A DNA stretch of 29,162 nt from an uncultured Eggerthellaceae bacterium (GTDB lineage Bacteria; Actinomycetota; Coriobacteriia; Coriobacteriales; Eggerthellaceae), in assembly GCA_910588985.1 (NCBI GenBank), contig CAJURO010000023.1, forward strand, positions 1 to 29,162, given 5' to 3'. The notes beneath the pieces were generated by a model. That model made no database searches. It saw only the letters and a program-made list of their open reading frames with translations, and was not told the DNA's origin. Of the stretch, positions 8,134-17,096 are shown piece after piece; positions within the stretch are counted from its first letter, which is position 1, and each line of letters starts with the position of its first letter. Position numbers and translations under genes: made by a program.

Positions 8134-8301
8134 TTGCCCTATGATGGTGAGAGCGCTTAGTGAAAGGCTCTGTTAACCTGAACTGGATATATCGCGCTTG
8201 AAGGTTGCCATATGATGATGAAAGCGAGGTAAGCCAAAGGAGCTGAGAGACCTTGGCTCGAAGCGATGACGCGGCGAGACTTTCATTCATCATATGGCAA
8301 C
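8134..8301. repeat. Three copies of a ~20-bp motif, two direct and one inverted
   Basis: The gap 8010-8360 contains no gene I can support. TTGCCCTATGATGGTGAGAG starts at 8134. TTGCCATATGATGATGAAAG starts at 8205, 71 bases on (19 of 22 bases match when the following GCG/GCG is included). A third copy lies inverted at 8280-8301 with one extra base. Copies 2 and 3 form a 21-bp near-perfect stem around a 55-base loop, and the loop itself holds GCCAAAGG / CCTTGGC. It could be a degenerate mobile repeat, a structured leader for the downstream MBL gene, or a protein-binding array. Confidence 0.65.
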
Positions 8302-8360
8302 TCATTGTGTATCCAATCTGGATTAGCAGAGTCTAGCGGAAAAGGGACGAGGAGGCGCGT

Positions 8361-9191
8361 TTGAAGCTCCATGTGATCGCAAGCGGTAGTCGAGGAAATG
8401 CCGCCTTGATCGAGAACGAGCATACAGGCGAAGGCGTGCTCGTCGATTGCGGCATCTGCAAACGCGATGCATTGCAGGGTTTCGAAAACGTGGGCTTTGA
8501 CGTCAGCCAGCTCTCTTCCATCCTCATCACGCATGATCACTCCGATCATACGAAAGGGCTTGGCGTCCTGCTTCGCGCGCTTGCTAAGCATGATATTCAT
8601 CCCAGCGTCTATGCTCACGAAGATGTTGTCGCAGCGAGCAAGCCGCTTCGCGAGGCCCTCTCTTCAGTTGAGACTGCTCCTGCTCCTCTTAGAGAGGGTT
8701 TGTCGCTCTCCTGTGCTGGCTTTCAGGTGCATGTGTTCGCCACTTCGCATGATGCGGCAGCCTCGTTCGGATTTCGTATCGAAGAGCCAACTCTGGACGG
8801 GAAGGGTATGCTAGACGTGCTTGGGTATCTGACTGATTCTGGCATCATTCCACCTGCCGCTCATGAGGCGCTCTGTGGGACACGCATCCTTGCGATCGAA
8901 TCCAATCATGATCTCCATATGCTCAAAACAGGTCCGTATCCGTTCGCATTGAAAGAGCGGGTTGCTTCCGAATTAGGGCATCTTTCCAATGACCAAGCAG
9001 CGTGCGAGCTTGCCTGCATCGCAGAAAAGGGCGGCGCGGATCGCCTTGAGCATGTTGTGGCCATGCATATCTCGCAGAACAACAACACCTATCGCCTTCC
9101 GCGCGAGAAGCTGGGGAGCGTTGCGCGAGGCATCAGTCCTTCCATCATGGTCATCTCTGCTTATCAGGAGCGGATCGTGTCGGTTGGATAA
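8361..9191 (+). CDS. MBL-fold metallohydrolase, YycJ/WalJ type
   Basis: A 276-residue metallo-beta-lactamase fold protein. Sequence features are SGSRGNAALIE near the N-terminus, the metal-binding HDHSDH at H58-D59-H60-S61-D62-H63, ATSHDAAASFGF with H130, AIESNHD, and a C-terminal AMHISQNNNT segment. This order matches the YycJ/WalJ group linked in Firmicutes to the WalKR locus and DNA metabolism; here no WalKR genes flank it. It should be a cytoplasmic two-metal phosphodiesterase or exonuclease-like enzyme. The start is TTG at 8361, supported by AGGAGG at 8350-8355 five bases upstream and by the MKLHVIASGS start usual in the family. Confidence 0.88.
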   Translation: MKLHVIASGSRGNAALIENEHTGEGVLVDCGICKRDALQGFENVGFDVSQLSSILITHDHSDHTKGLGVLLRALAKHDIHPSVYAHEDVVAASKPLREALSSVETAPAPLREGLSLSCAGFQVHVFATSHDAAASFGFRIEEPTLDGKGMLDVLGYLTDSGIIPPAAHEALCGTRILAIESNHDLHMLKTGPYPFALKERVASELGHLSNDQAACELACIAEKGGADRLEHVVAMHISQNNNTYRLPREKLGSVARGISPSIMVISAYQERIVSVG

Positions 9192-9206
9192 GTGTATAGG
9201 TATCTT

Positions 9207-9236
9207 GTACATTCGCATACGTAAAATGTACATTCC
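9207..9236. promoter_or_regulatory. Paired TGTACATT sites, candidate operator
   Basis: TGTACATTC occurs at 9207-9215 and again at 9228-9236, exactly 21 bases apart (two helical turns). Because TGTACA is palindromic the pair also reads as an inverted repeat (TGTACATT / AATGTACA, 11-base spacer). A possible -10, TAAGAT, lies 17 bases downstream of the second TGTACA, so this box would sit at the -35. It lies between the MBL gene and the activase gene. Confidence 0.5.
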
Positions 9237-9297
9237 TAGTGTTCGTTGTTAAGATGAACGCAAAAGAAGTCCGAAGATAAGAGATAGAGCGAACCCC

Positions 9298-12200
9298 ATG
9301 AAAACACGTGGACGATACATCCAGATCGAAGATGCGACCGAGGACGCTCGGCAGATGCGCGTCACGCGCATTGAAGAGGCTGAGAATGCGGCTGCGGACA
9401 AGATAGGCTCTGAGAGCGAGACCGATCTTCACATTGGTATTGACGTCGGATCGACCACGGTGAAGTTAGCGATCCTCGACGGCTCTGGGCGCACTATTTG
9501 GTCGGTCTACGAACGCCATCACGCTGACGTGCGCGCGACCATCGTGAGCGTGCTCAAAGCAGCAGCTACCCGCTTCCCTCAGGAGCAGATGACCATCGCG
9601 ATCACCGGTTCGGGTGGGCTGCTGCTCTCCGAGTGGCTTGATATCACGTTCATCCAAGAGGTCATCGCCTCGAAGACAGCGGTAGAGACGTTCATCCCGC
9701 GCACTGATGTTGCGATCGAGCTGGGTGGCGAAGATGCGAAGATCATCTACTTCGACCAGAGCATCGAACAGCGCATGAATGGGACATGCGCAGGCGGCAC
9801 TGGCGCGTTCATCGACCAGATGGCATCGCTTCTTGATACAGATGCGGCAGGCCTGAACGAGCTTGCTCGGGACCATACCACCATATATCCCATTGCGTCG
9901 CGTTGCGGCGTGTTCGCGAAGACCGACGTTCAGCCGCTCTTGAATGAAGGTGCTCGGAAAGAGGACATTGCCGCCTCCATCTTCCAATCGGTTGTTACGC
10001 AGACCATCTCAGGGCTTGCTTGCGGGCGACCTATCCGTGGCAACGTTGCCTTCCTTGGCGGGCCGCTCCAGTACCTCCCCGAGCTGCGCAATCGGTTCTA
10101 TGAGACCTTGGAGCTCTCGCGTGATGCCATTATCGTGCCCGACAACGCGCATATCTTCGTGGCAAGCGGGTGCGCTATCGCGGGAGCGCGTGAGGGCGCT
10201 CGTGCTGAGCGGGTGTCAGATGTGCTCGAGCGCTTAGAGAAGCTCGGAAGCATGCAAGGATCCGAGGTTGTACGCCTCTCTCCGCTCTTTGTAAGCGAGG
10301 CTGAGCTTGAGGAGTTCAACGAGCGCCATGCAAACGAGCGTGTTCGCCGCTCTGACCTTGCAACCTATGAAGGCGTTGCTTTTTTGGGGATCGATGCGGG
10401 CTCTACCACCTTCAAAGCGGCGCTCATTGCTGAGGATGGCTCGCTGCTGTGGTCGACATATGCGTCCAACAAAGGTGACGTGCTCGGATGCGCCAAGGAC
10501 GCCATGGCAAAGCTGTATGAAGCGCTTCCCAAAGACGCTCATGGTGCACCTCGTGTACGGATCGGGCATGCTACGGTAACAGGATATGGCGAAGGCCTGT
10601 TGCTCGAGGCCATTCGTGTTGATTCAGGTGAGATCGAGACAGTTGCACATTTGCGTGGTGCAGAAGAGATGCTTCCAGGTGTTGAGTTCATCTTGGATAT
10701 CGGTGGTCAGGACATGAAATGCTTGCGCGTCAAAGATGGCGTCATCGATCACATCATGTTGAATGAGGCCTGCTCATCGGGCTGTGGAAGTTTCATCGAA
10801 AGTTTCGCAAGCGGCCTTGACTTGGATGTTGCCGATTTTGCGAAGACTGCCATTCGGGCAGAGAACCCCGTTGACCTTGGCTCTCGTTGCACGGTCTTCA
10901 TGAACAGTCGCGTCAAGCAAGCGCAGAAAGAGGGTGCGACCGTTGGTGACATCGCGGCAGGTCTTGCGATCTCCGTCATCAAGAATGCCCTGTTCAAGGT
11001 CATCAAGATCCGTGATCCTCACGATGTGGGTACCAAGGTCATCGTTCAGGGAGGAACGTTCCTCAATGATGCCGTTCTGCGTGCGTTCGAAGAGCTTTCT
11101 GAGGTGAATGCGGTAAGACCTGACATTGCGGGCAATATGGGTGCTTTCGGCGCCGCGCTCTTGGCGCGTGATCGATATGCGCATGCCGTGCAAGCAGCGG
11201 GCGAAGGGGCCACCGTTGAGAGCAGCCTTCTCACTCTTGACGAGATCAACGCGCTTGCACCAACGCATCGCACGATCCGTTGCAAGGGTTGCTCCAATGC
11301 CTGCTTGCTCACTGTCAACGATTTTGGCAAGGACGAGCAGGCAGGCAAGCATCGCCGTTTCATCACGGGTAACCGTTGCGAGAAGGGCGAGAGCTTCGGT
11401 GAGAAGAAGCAAGAGAGCGCGGTCCCGAATCTTTTCGAGTGGAAGACAGCGCGCCTGTTCGATCACTACGAACCGCTTTCTGAGGAAGAGGCATACCGCG
11501 GCACCGTTGGCATGCCGCGCGCGCTCAACCTTTATGAGAACTATCCGTTCTGGTTCACGTTCTTCACGAAGCTTGGCTATAGGGTCATCCTTTCTGACCC
11601 TTCAACGAAGGAAACGTACCAAGCAGGCATCGAGAGCATGCCTTCGGATACGGTGTGCTATCCAGCTAAGCTCAGCCATGGGCATATCATGAACCTCCTC
11701 GATAAGCATCCTGATTTCATCTGGATGCCTTGCAGCAAATGGGAGCGCCAGGAGGACGAGACAGCGGGCAACCACTTCAATTGCCCGATCGTAGCGAGCT
11801 ATCCTGAGGCATTGCGCCTGAACATCGACGAGCTGCGCGAGACTGATGTTGCCTTCGTATCTCCCTGGCTTCCTTATGACAACAAGGAGAAGCTGAAGCG
11901 CCGCCTCTATTCGGAGCTCACGGGCACGTTCCGCGATGAGGTAGGAGCGCACGCTGAGCCCATCACGCAAAAGGAGATCGATGACGCTGTCGATGCCGCG
12001 TGGGAAGAAGACGAGGCATTCAAGCGCGATATCCGCCGCAAGGGCACGGAGACGCTTGCATGGATGGAAGAGACGGGGACGCATGGCATCGTGCTTGCGG
12101 GTCGCCCGTACCATCAAGACCCTGAGATCAACCATGCCATTCCTGAACTGCTTACCAGCTTCGGTCTGGCGGTGCTCACCGAGGATTCCATTGCCCATCT

Positions 12201-14013
12201 CGGCCAGCTCGAGCGTCCTATCCGCGTTGTCGACCAATGGATGTATCACACGCGCCTCTATGCGGCGGCGAAGGTTGCCACAAAGCGCAAGGACCTCGAC
12301 CTTATCCAGCTCAACTCGTTCGGGTGCGGTCTTGATGCGCTCACGACCGACCAGGTTCAAGAAGTGCTCGAAGCGGCAGGCAAGGTTTACACCGTCCTTA
12401 AGATCGACGAGGTGTCAAACTTGGGAGCAGCGCGCATCCGCGTGCGTTCTCTTCTTGCAGCTTTGAAGGACAAGCAGGATGAAGAGGCTGATCGCGCAGC
12501 CGAAGAGAAGCTCAAAGAGCAGGGCTGCCCCGCGGTCTGCATCGATGCCAACAATATCGACGCGCTTGTCCCCGACTCCTTCACGCAAAAGGCTGATGGC
12601 GTCCTCTTAGAGGAGCAGGTCGACCAACTGGAGGGAACCTCGACGGAATTCGCGCGCCCTCAGTTCACTGAGGAGATGAAAGAGGCGGGCTATACGATCC
12701 TCGCGCCGCAAATGGCGCCGTACCATTTTGAGCTGCTCGTGCCGATCTTCAAGCGCAATGGATACAATGTGGAGCTTCTGCCGTCGGTCGACCATGGAGC
12801 CGTCGACGCAGGGCTCAAGTACGTCAACAACGATATCTGCTATCCCTCCATTCTCGTGACAGGGCAGATCATGGAAGCGGTCATGAGCGGTCGCTACGAT
12901 ACCGATAAGCTGGCTGTCCTCATCACGCAAACAGGTGGCGGTTGCCGTGCGACCAACTATATCTCGCTTATCCGCAAGGCATTGAAGTCGGTCGGGCTTG
13001 GTCATATCCCTGTTATCGCCATCTCCTTCAAGGACCTTGGCGAAGAGAACCCAGGCTTCAAGATCACGCCTGCTATGCTCTATCAGGCCATCTTCGCGCT
13101 CCAATACGGGGATCTTCTGATGATGTGCCTTTATCGAACACGTCCGTATGAGCTGGAACCAGGAAGCGCAGAGCGGCTCTTCGAGTATTGGATGGGCACA
13201 TGCAAGCAGCAGCTCGATCGAGGCGTCAAGCTTTCGGAGTTCAGCCGAACCGTGAAGCAGATCGTCGAGGATTTCGACACGTTGCCTTGCAAGGATTTCG
13301 GATCGAAGCCAAAGGTGGGCGTGGTTGGTGAGATCCTCGTGAAGTTCCACCCCACGGCCAACAACCAGATCGTCGATCAGATCGAGGCTGAAGGGTGCGA
13401 GGTCGTGGTTCCTGGTCTCATCGAGTTCTTCCTCTTCGGCATTGCAGGCGGGATCTTCCAGCGTCAGATCGGCAAGTCGGCGAAGAGCGCTCTGGGCTCG
13501 CGTATCGGCCTTGCTGCGATCTCTCAATTCCGTCGTCCTGTGCGCGATGCGCTGCGCAAGAGCGTGCGCTTCGAGGTGCCCGCGAACATCTATGAGCTTG
13601 CCGAGTATGCCTCAGAGATCTTGAGCCTCTGCAATTCGATGGGCGAGGGCTGGCTGCTTACCGCTGAGATGGTGGAGCTTATCAAGACTGGATGCCCGAA
13701 TATCGTCTGCACGCAGCCGTTCGCTTGCCTGCCCAACCATGTGGTAGGCAAATCGGTCATCAAAGAGCTTCGCCGTCGCTATCCCGAGAGCAATATCGTG
13801 GCTGTCGACTACGATCCAGGGGCGTCAGAGGTCAATCAGCTCAATCGCATCAAGCTGATGATCGCAGTGGCAAAGTCGAACCTTGCTTCGAAGGAGGCCG
13901 AAGCGCGCGATCTTCGCTTCAGGTTCGCTGAAGCGAAGCCTGTAGTTGATGAGGAACGTGATCCTATCTATGAAACGCGCGTGGTCAAAGATGGATCGAT
14001 GCTCATAGACTGA
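9298..14013 (+). CDS. Fused acyl-CoA dehydratase activase (BcrAD/BadF/HgdC x2, DUF2229, HgdB-like)
   Basis: A 1571-residue cytoplasmic protein. Two ASKHA ATPase domains are visible. The first (about 45-300) has IGIDVGSTTVKLAI, ELGGEDAKII and NGTCAGGTGAFIDQ with the bridging Cys164. The second (about 362-625) has GIDAGSTTFKAA, DIGGQDMKCL and NEACSSGCGSFIES with Cys492/496. A cysteine cluster C662-x2-C665-x3-C669 with C694 may bind an extra Fe-S cluster. From about 710 onward lie DUF2229 and a dehydratase-D-component-like region. Such proteins use ATP to inject a low-potential electron into 2-hydroxyacyl-CoA dehydratases or benzoyl-CoA-reductase-like enzymes. No separate dehydratase subunits lie nearby, so the partner is unknown or elsewhere. 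The ribosome site is weak; ATG 9355 is an alternative. The last 46 bases overlap the convergent gene. Confidence 0.92.
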   Translation: MKTRGRYIQIEDATEDARQMRVTRIEEAENAAADKIGSESETDLHIGIDVGSTTVKLAILDGSGRTIWSVYERHHADVRATIVSVLKAAATRFPQEQMTIAITGSGGLLLSEWLDITFIQEVIASKTAVETFIPRTDVAIELGGEDAKIIYFDQSIEQRMNGTCAGGTGAFIDQMASLLDTDAAGLNELARDHTTIYPIASRCGVFAKTDVQPLLNEGARKEDIAASIFQSVVTQTISGLACGRPIRGNVAFLGGPLQYLPELRNRFYETLELSRDAIIVPDNAHIFVASGCAIAGAREGARAERVSDVLERLEKLGSMQGSEVVRLSPLFVSEAELEEFNERHANERVRRSDLATYEGVAFLGIDAGSTTFKAALIAEDGSLLWSTYASNKGDVLGCAKDAMAKLYEALPKDAHGAPRVRIGHATVTGYGEGLLLEAIRVDSGEIETVAHLRGAEEMLPGVEFILDIGGQDMKCLRVKDGVIDHIMLNEACSSGCGSFIESFASGLDLDVADFAKTAIRAENPVDLGSRCTVFMNSRVKQAQKEGATVGDIAAGLAISVIKNALFKVIKIRDPHDVGTKVIVQGGTFLNDAVLRAFEELSEVNAVRPDIAGNMGAFGAALLARDRYAHAVQAAGEGATVESSLLTLDEINALAPTHRTIRCKGCSNACLLTVNDFGKDEQAGKHRRFITGNRCEKGESFGEKKQESAVPNLFEWKTARLFDHYEPLSEEEAYRGTVGMPRALNLYENYPFWFTFFTKLGYRVILSDPSTKETYQAGIESMPSDTVCYPAKLSHGHIMNLLDKHPDFIWMPCSKWERQEDETAGNHFNCPIVASYPEALRLNIDELRETDVAFVSPWLPYDNKEKLKRRLYSELTGTFRDEVGAHAEPITQKEIDDAVDAAWEEDEAFKRDIRRKGTETLAWMEETGTHGIVLAGRPYHQDPEINHAIPELLTSFGLAVLTEDSIAHLGQLERPIRVVDQWMYHTRLYAAAKVATKRKDLDLIQLNSFGCGLDALTTDQVQEVLEAAGKVYTVLKIDEVSNLGAARIRVRSLLAALKDKQDEEADRAAEEKLKEQGCPAVCIDANNIDALVPDSFTQKADGVLLEEQVDQLEGTSTEFARPQFTEEMKEAGYTILAPQMAPYHFELLVPIFKRNGYNVELLPSVDHGAVDAGLKYVNNDICYPSILVTGQIMEAVMSGRYDTDKLAVLITQTGGGCRATNYISLIRKALKSVGLGHIPVIAISFKDLGEENPGFKITPAMLYQAIFALQYGDLLMMCLYRTRPYELEPGSAERLFEYWMGTCKQQLDRGVKLSEFSRTVKQIVEDFDTLPCKDFGSKPKVGVVGEILVKFHPTANNQIVDQIEAEGCEVVVPGLIEFFLFGIAGGIFQRQIGKSAKSALGSRIGLAAISQFRRPVRDALRKSVRFEVPANIYELAEYASEILSLCNSMGEGWLLTAEMVELIKTGCPNIVCTQPFACLPNHVVGKSVIKELRRRYPESNIVAVDYDPGASEVNQLNRIKLMIAVAKSNLASKEAEARDLRFRFAEAKPVVDEERDPIYETRVVKDGSMLID

Positions 14014-15182
14014 AATCGAGCAGTCATATAGTCGTTTGGAAAGTGCTTAGCGAAAAAATCTGTCACAGCTAGGTCGGGCGAGATCGATCCGTCTAGGCGC
14101 ATATACCAACAATCGAGCGCCATGAGCGTCATAGCGCCATCAAAGATCATGAGGGCCGCACAGATAGAGGTGATGGTGTAGCGCCATTTCCAAGGAATGA
14201 GGTTCACGATCTTAAGAAGCTTCGGAAGGATGAGCTTTATCCAGACAAGGCCGAGCGTACCCCACATGCACATGAACATGAAGTCAGTGCGACCGCCGAT
14301 GTTCAAGAATCGGCCAGTGTAGTCCCATGCGACAGCACCGAATGCGAATTCCAAGAACCAGCTCACGAGGTACTCGAATGCACCACCAACCACTGCGCTG
14401 ACAAGGAAGATGATGAGGCCATTCGCCTTGTAGAAGCGATTCAGGATCATGGTGAGCAGCACGGCGCCGAACCCGTAGATCGGAGAGAAGGGTCCCCAGA
14501 GCAATCCCGCACGAATCTGGAATTCGCCAGGCACCTCGATCATATAGTGATAGACCGTCTCGACGATATCGCCGATGAGCGCGCCGATCACGAAGATCCA
14601 GAAGATGTTGAAGAAGTTGAGGGCGATATAGCCTTGGCCAGTCTCATCGCGTCCCAGCGTACCCTCTTCAGCATCCTCTCGGTCCTCCATGCTGCGCAAT
14701 ACGCGCTGGAGCCGACGTTCTTCTTCAAGCGTAGGGTCGGCAAGAGAGAAGATCGCATAGAGCCCAAGGGCGAAGACGACATACATCCAGAACACAGGCG
14801 ATAATCCTTCGAGCATGAGCTCGAGCAATCCGCAGAAAGCAAGGCCGATGCACACGATCTCGGCTATCAGGTGAGCACCGCGGAGCTTGTTCATGAGCAA
14901 TCTAACGCCAAGGGTGATGAGGCAAACACCGATCACGCCAACCGTGCAGATAAGAGTTATGAAGAGCGCGAGCGACATGATCGGATGGTTCTCGAATTGC
15001 CCGTCATAGAAGGAATACCCGACCGAGCAGAGGAGGTAGACGACGATCATGGCGAGGCAGATACCAAGCGTCATGTTGATCGCCCCGAAAACATGGTATC
15101 GCGTTGAGAGGATGCGGGAGTTCGCTCGTGCCAAACCGCCCGAAGATATGGGATCGAATGACGTATCTGCTGTTTCCGTCAT
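13968..15182 (-). CDS. PF06541 membrane protein (putative ABC-transporter type IV / CmpB-like)
   Basis: A 404-residue integral membrane protein. The N-terminal half has about five helices. A charged cytoplasmic loop (TLEEERRLQRVLRSMEDRED) follows. The C-terminal half carries the PF06541 core: FWIFVIGALIGDIVETVYHY, GLLWGPFSPIYGFGAVLLT, GGAFEYLVSWFLE and WDYTGRFLNIGGRTDFMF. The family is annotated as a putative ABC permease, but its function is not established. Its ATG overlaps the stop of the upstream flippase (ATGA), implying translational coupling. Its last 46 bases overlap the 3' end of the activase on the opposite strand, so any terminator must lie inside that gene. Confidence 0.82.
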   Translation of the reverse strand: MTETADTSFDPISSGGLARANSRILSTRYHVFGAINMTLGICLAMIVVYLLCSVGYSFYDGQFENHPIMSLALFITLICTVGVIGVCLITLGVRLLMNKLRGAHLIAEIVCIGLAFCGLLELMLEGLSPVFWMYVVFALGLYAIFSLADPTLEEERRLQRVLRSMEDREDAEEGTLGRDETGQGYIALNFFNIFWIFVIGALIGDIVETVYHYMIEVPGEFQIRAGLLWGPFSPIYGFGAVLLTMILNRFYKANGLIIFLVSAVVGGAFEYLVSWFLEFAFGAVAWDYTGRFLNIGGRTDFMFMCMWGTLGLVWIKLILPKLLKIVNLIPWKWRYTITSICAALMIFDGAMTLMALDCWYMRLDGSISPDLAVTDFFAKHFPNDYMTARFQSMSIDPSLTTRVS

Positions 15183-16963
15183 TTGCGCAGCCTCTTACGC
15201 AGCACCTCTTCACGATGCTGTCTCTCGGCTCGTACTTGGCTTGGGCGTAGTTTCACTTCCTCTTCAACACCAGACTCATCCTCTGCTTCGCTCATCTTTG
15301 GATCGGCTATGTCGATGAGCGGAACGAATGTCGTGCGTTCATGGACGTCCGAAGCATCCATGTTGGAAGTTCTGCTCATTCCCTTCGCGAGATCCCAACG
15401 AATGCGGAAGTATTCCCAACCAAGCAGCACGAAGAGGATCGCTTCGATGATGACATAGCTCAAAACAGCACCTTCAAGTCCTGAGTACTGCACAAGCAGA
15501 GCTGGGATGAAGAGAGAGAAGATGAAGGTCATGCAGAACAGGACCACAACATCCTTCTGGCGGCGCATGATGGTGATCATCTGATAGAGGAAGTCGATGG
15601 CCGCAGTGATGCCTCCTGTGATGAGCATGAGCCCAAGGAGCCCACGATAGGGATAGAAGTCGATGCCGTAGAGAAGGTTCATGATGGAGAGGCCGAACCA
15701 GAACATGACAAGCCAGACAAGGACAGTAATGACGACGATCACTGCGATGATGCCAAAGAGGATAAGATCGAACTTGCGTCGCTTCGAGCTATCTTGCCAG
15801 ACGCTCGCCATGCGCACGAGCAAGGGCTTATACACAAGCTGAGCGGAGATGAGGATCATTTGCGCGGGAAAGTAGAGCGCATTGTAGTAGAGCTGGTTAT
15901 CGTAGGGGAGGGCGCCCTCCATTGCGAATTTGGGCATATTCTCTATGACGTTGAAGAAGAAGATGGCAACGAAGAGGGGAGCTGCCATCTTGAAGAGCTT
16001 GACGAAGCTCTTCATGTTGAATGCGCGTGATTTCGGTGTTTCGAGCAGCGCGAGAGGCCACGTTATCACAACGAAGGTGATGGCAGCAGCAATGGCCATG
16101 CCGCAGCACGCGGCAACCGAGTTGTGCGAAACGACGAGCACGATGGAGAACACCACGATAGCGAGGACCGAGCGAATGGTCTGGGAGATGCCCGCAAGGT
16201 AGAGCTTGTCTTGTTGCTGGAGTCGTCCTTCATAGACGTCCGCAAGCGCATCAACGCCTTTGTAGAGGATGACGGCCATGGATATGTTGAACATCTCGGT
16301 GTCGTAGCCGCGCAAGGTGCAGTATCCAAGACCCGCAATGAGCATGAGTGCGCAGGTGACAAGGCGATTAGCCTGGTAGTCAAGGAACGAATGCTCATGC
16401 TCGAGATCTGATGCCTGGTATGTTCTCACGCCGAAGTTGCCAAGGAACATGAGCAGGATGGCAACAACGAACGCCATCGAGATCATGCCTGCTTGCTCGA
16501 CCCCTACAACTTGCGTAGAGACCATGGTCACAATGGGGAAGACGAAAGCCCACGCTGCAGATCCCGCTGTGTTCCAGATGAAGTCGCGGGTGGTGCGATG
16601 CGAGGCATATTCTTCAGCTGAGGCAGAGAGGCCATCGCCACGCATAGCGCCCATGACGCGATCGAACCATTGGTTCGCCAGTCGAGCGATGAAGTTCTGC
16701 TTATGTCGCCGAGGGGCTGTCTTGGGATCCATCTTGCCGTGTTTGCTCCGAGAGGTTCGAGAGCGCACCTGCGAAGCTCGATAGTTCTCACGTGCGTAGG
16801 AGGCGGCATCCTGCTTATGCTCCTCGACAGGCGGAAGGGACTTGCCTGTCTGCTGAGCACGAAGGCGCCTGCGTGCTGAGACTGCTTCGCTGTATTCTTG
16901 CCGTCGTGTAGGGCGGTCATCTTGTGGGGTGATGCGTTTCGGGCTGTATCTGTTGTTCGGCAT
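15179..16963 (-). CDS. MOP-superfamily polysaccharide/lipid flippase-like protein
   Basis: A 594-residue protein. A basic, Arg/Lys-rich, probably disordered cytoplasmic N-tail of about 125 residues precedes a 12-14 helix membrane core (about 128-535) and an acidic-to-basic C-tail rich in Glu and Arg. The core resembles O-antigen/teichoic-type flippases: FIWNTAGSAAWAFVFPIVT in helix 1, a LFKMAAPLFVAIFFFNVIENMPKFAMEG central helix, and YFPAQMILISAQLVYKPLL. It would flip a lipid-linked glycan or similar across the membrane. The ATG at 16963 has AGGAG 15 bases upstream, an unusually long gap, so the exact start is uncertain. It is coupled to the PF06541 gene by a 4-base overlap. Confidence 0.82.
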   Translation of the reverse strand: MPNNRYSPKRITPQDDRPTRRQEYSEAVSARRRLRAQQTGKSLPPVEEHKQDAASYARENYRASQVRSRTSRSKHGKMDPKTAPRRHKQNFIARLANQWFDRVMGAMRGDGLSASAEEYASHRTTRDFIWNTAGSAAWAFVFPIVTMVSTQVVGVEQAGMISMAFVVAILLMFLGNFGVRTYQASDLEHEHSFLDYQANRLVTCALMLIAGLGYCTLRGYDTEMFNISMAVILYKGVDALADVYEGRLQQQDKLYLAGISQTIRSVLAIVVFSIVLVVSHNSVAACCGMAIAAAITFVVITWPLALLETPKSRAFNMKSFVKLFKMAAPLFVAIFFFNVIENMPKFAMEGALPYDNQLYYNALYFPAQMILISAQLVYKPLLVRMASVWQDSSKRRKFDLILFGIIAVIVVITVLVWLVMFWFGLSIMNLLYGIDFYPYRGLLGLMLITGGITAAIDFLYQMITIMRRQKDVVVLFCMTFIFSLFIPALLVQYSGLEGAVLSYVIIEAILFVLLGWEYFRIRWDLAKGMSRTSNMDASDVHERTTFVPLIDIADPKMSEAEDESGVEEEVKLRPSQVRAERQHREEVLRKRLRK

Positions 16964-17096
16964 ATCGGAAAACTGGTTCTCCTCTGTGCGTTTTTTCTGC
17001 GTTTATAGTATAGTTTTTCTTGCTGAAGTTCACTGTTTGCAAGTTTGTTGCAGCAAAAATGAAACCATTATTGTAGCAGTGGGAAGGACCCCATAG

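Noticed and set aside
8117..8305. 62-codon minus-strand open frame in the repeat-rich gap
   Set aside because: No ribosome site and it spans the inverted repeats; likely chance.
12607..13527. 306-codon minus-strand open frame inside the activase
   Set aside because: It is a shadow of a strong plus-strand gene with clear motifs and has no recognisable domain.
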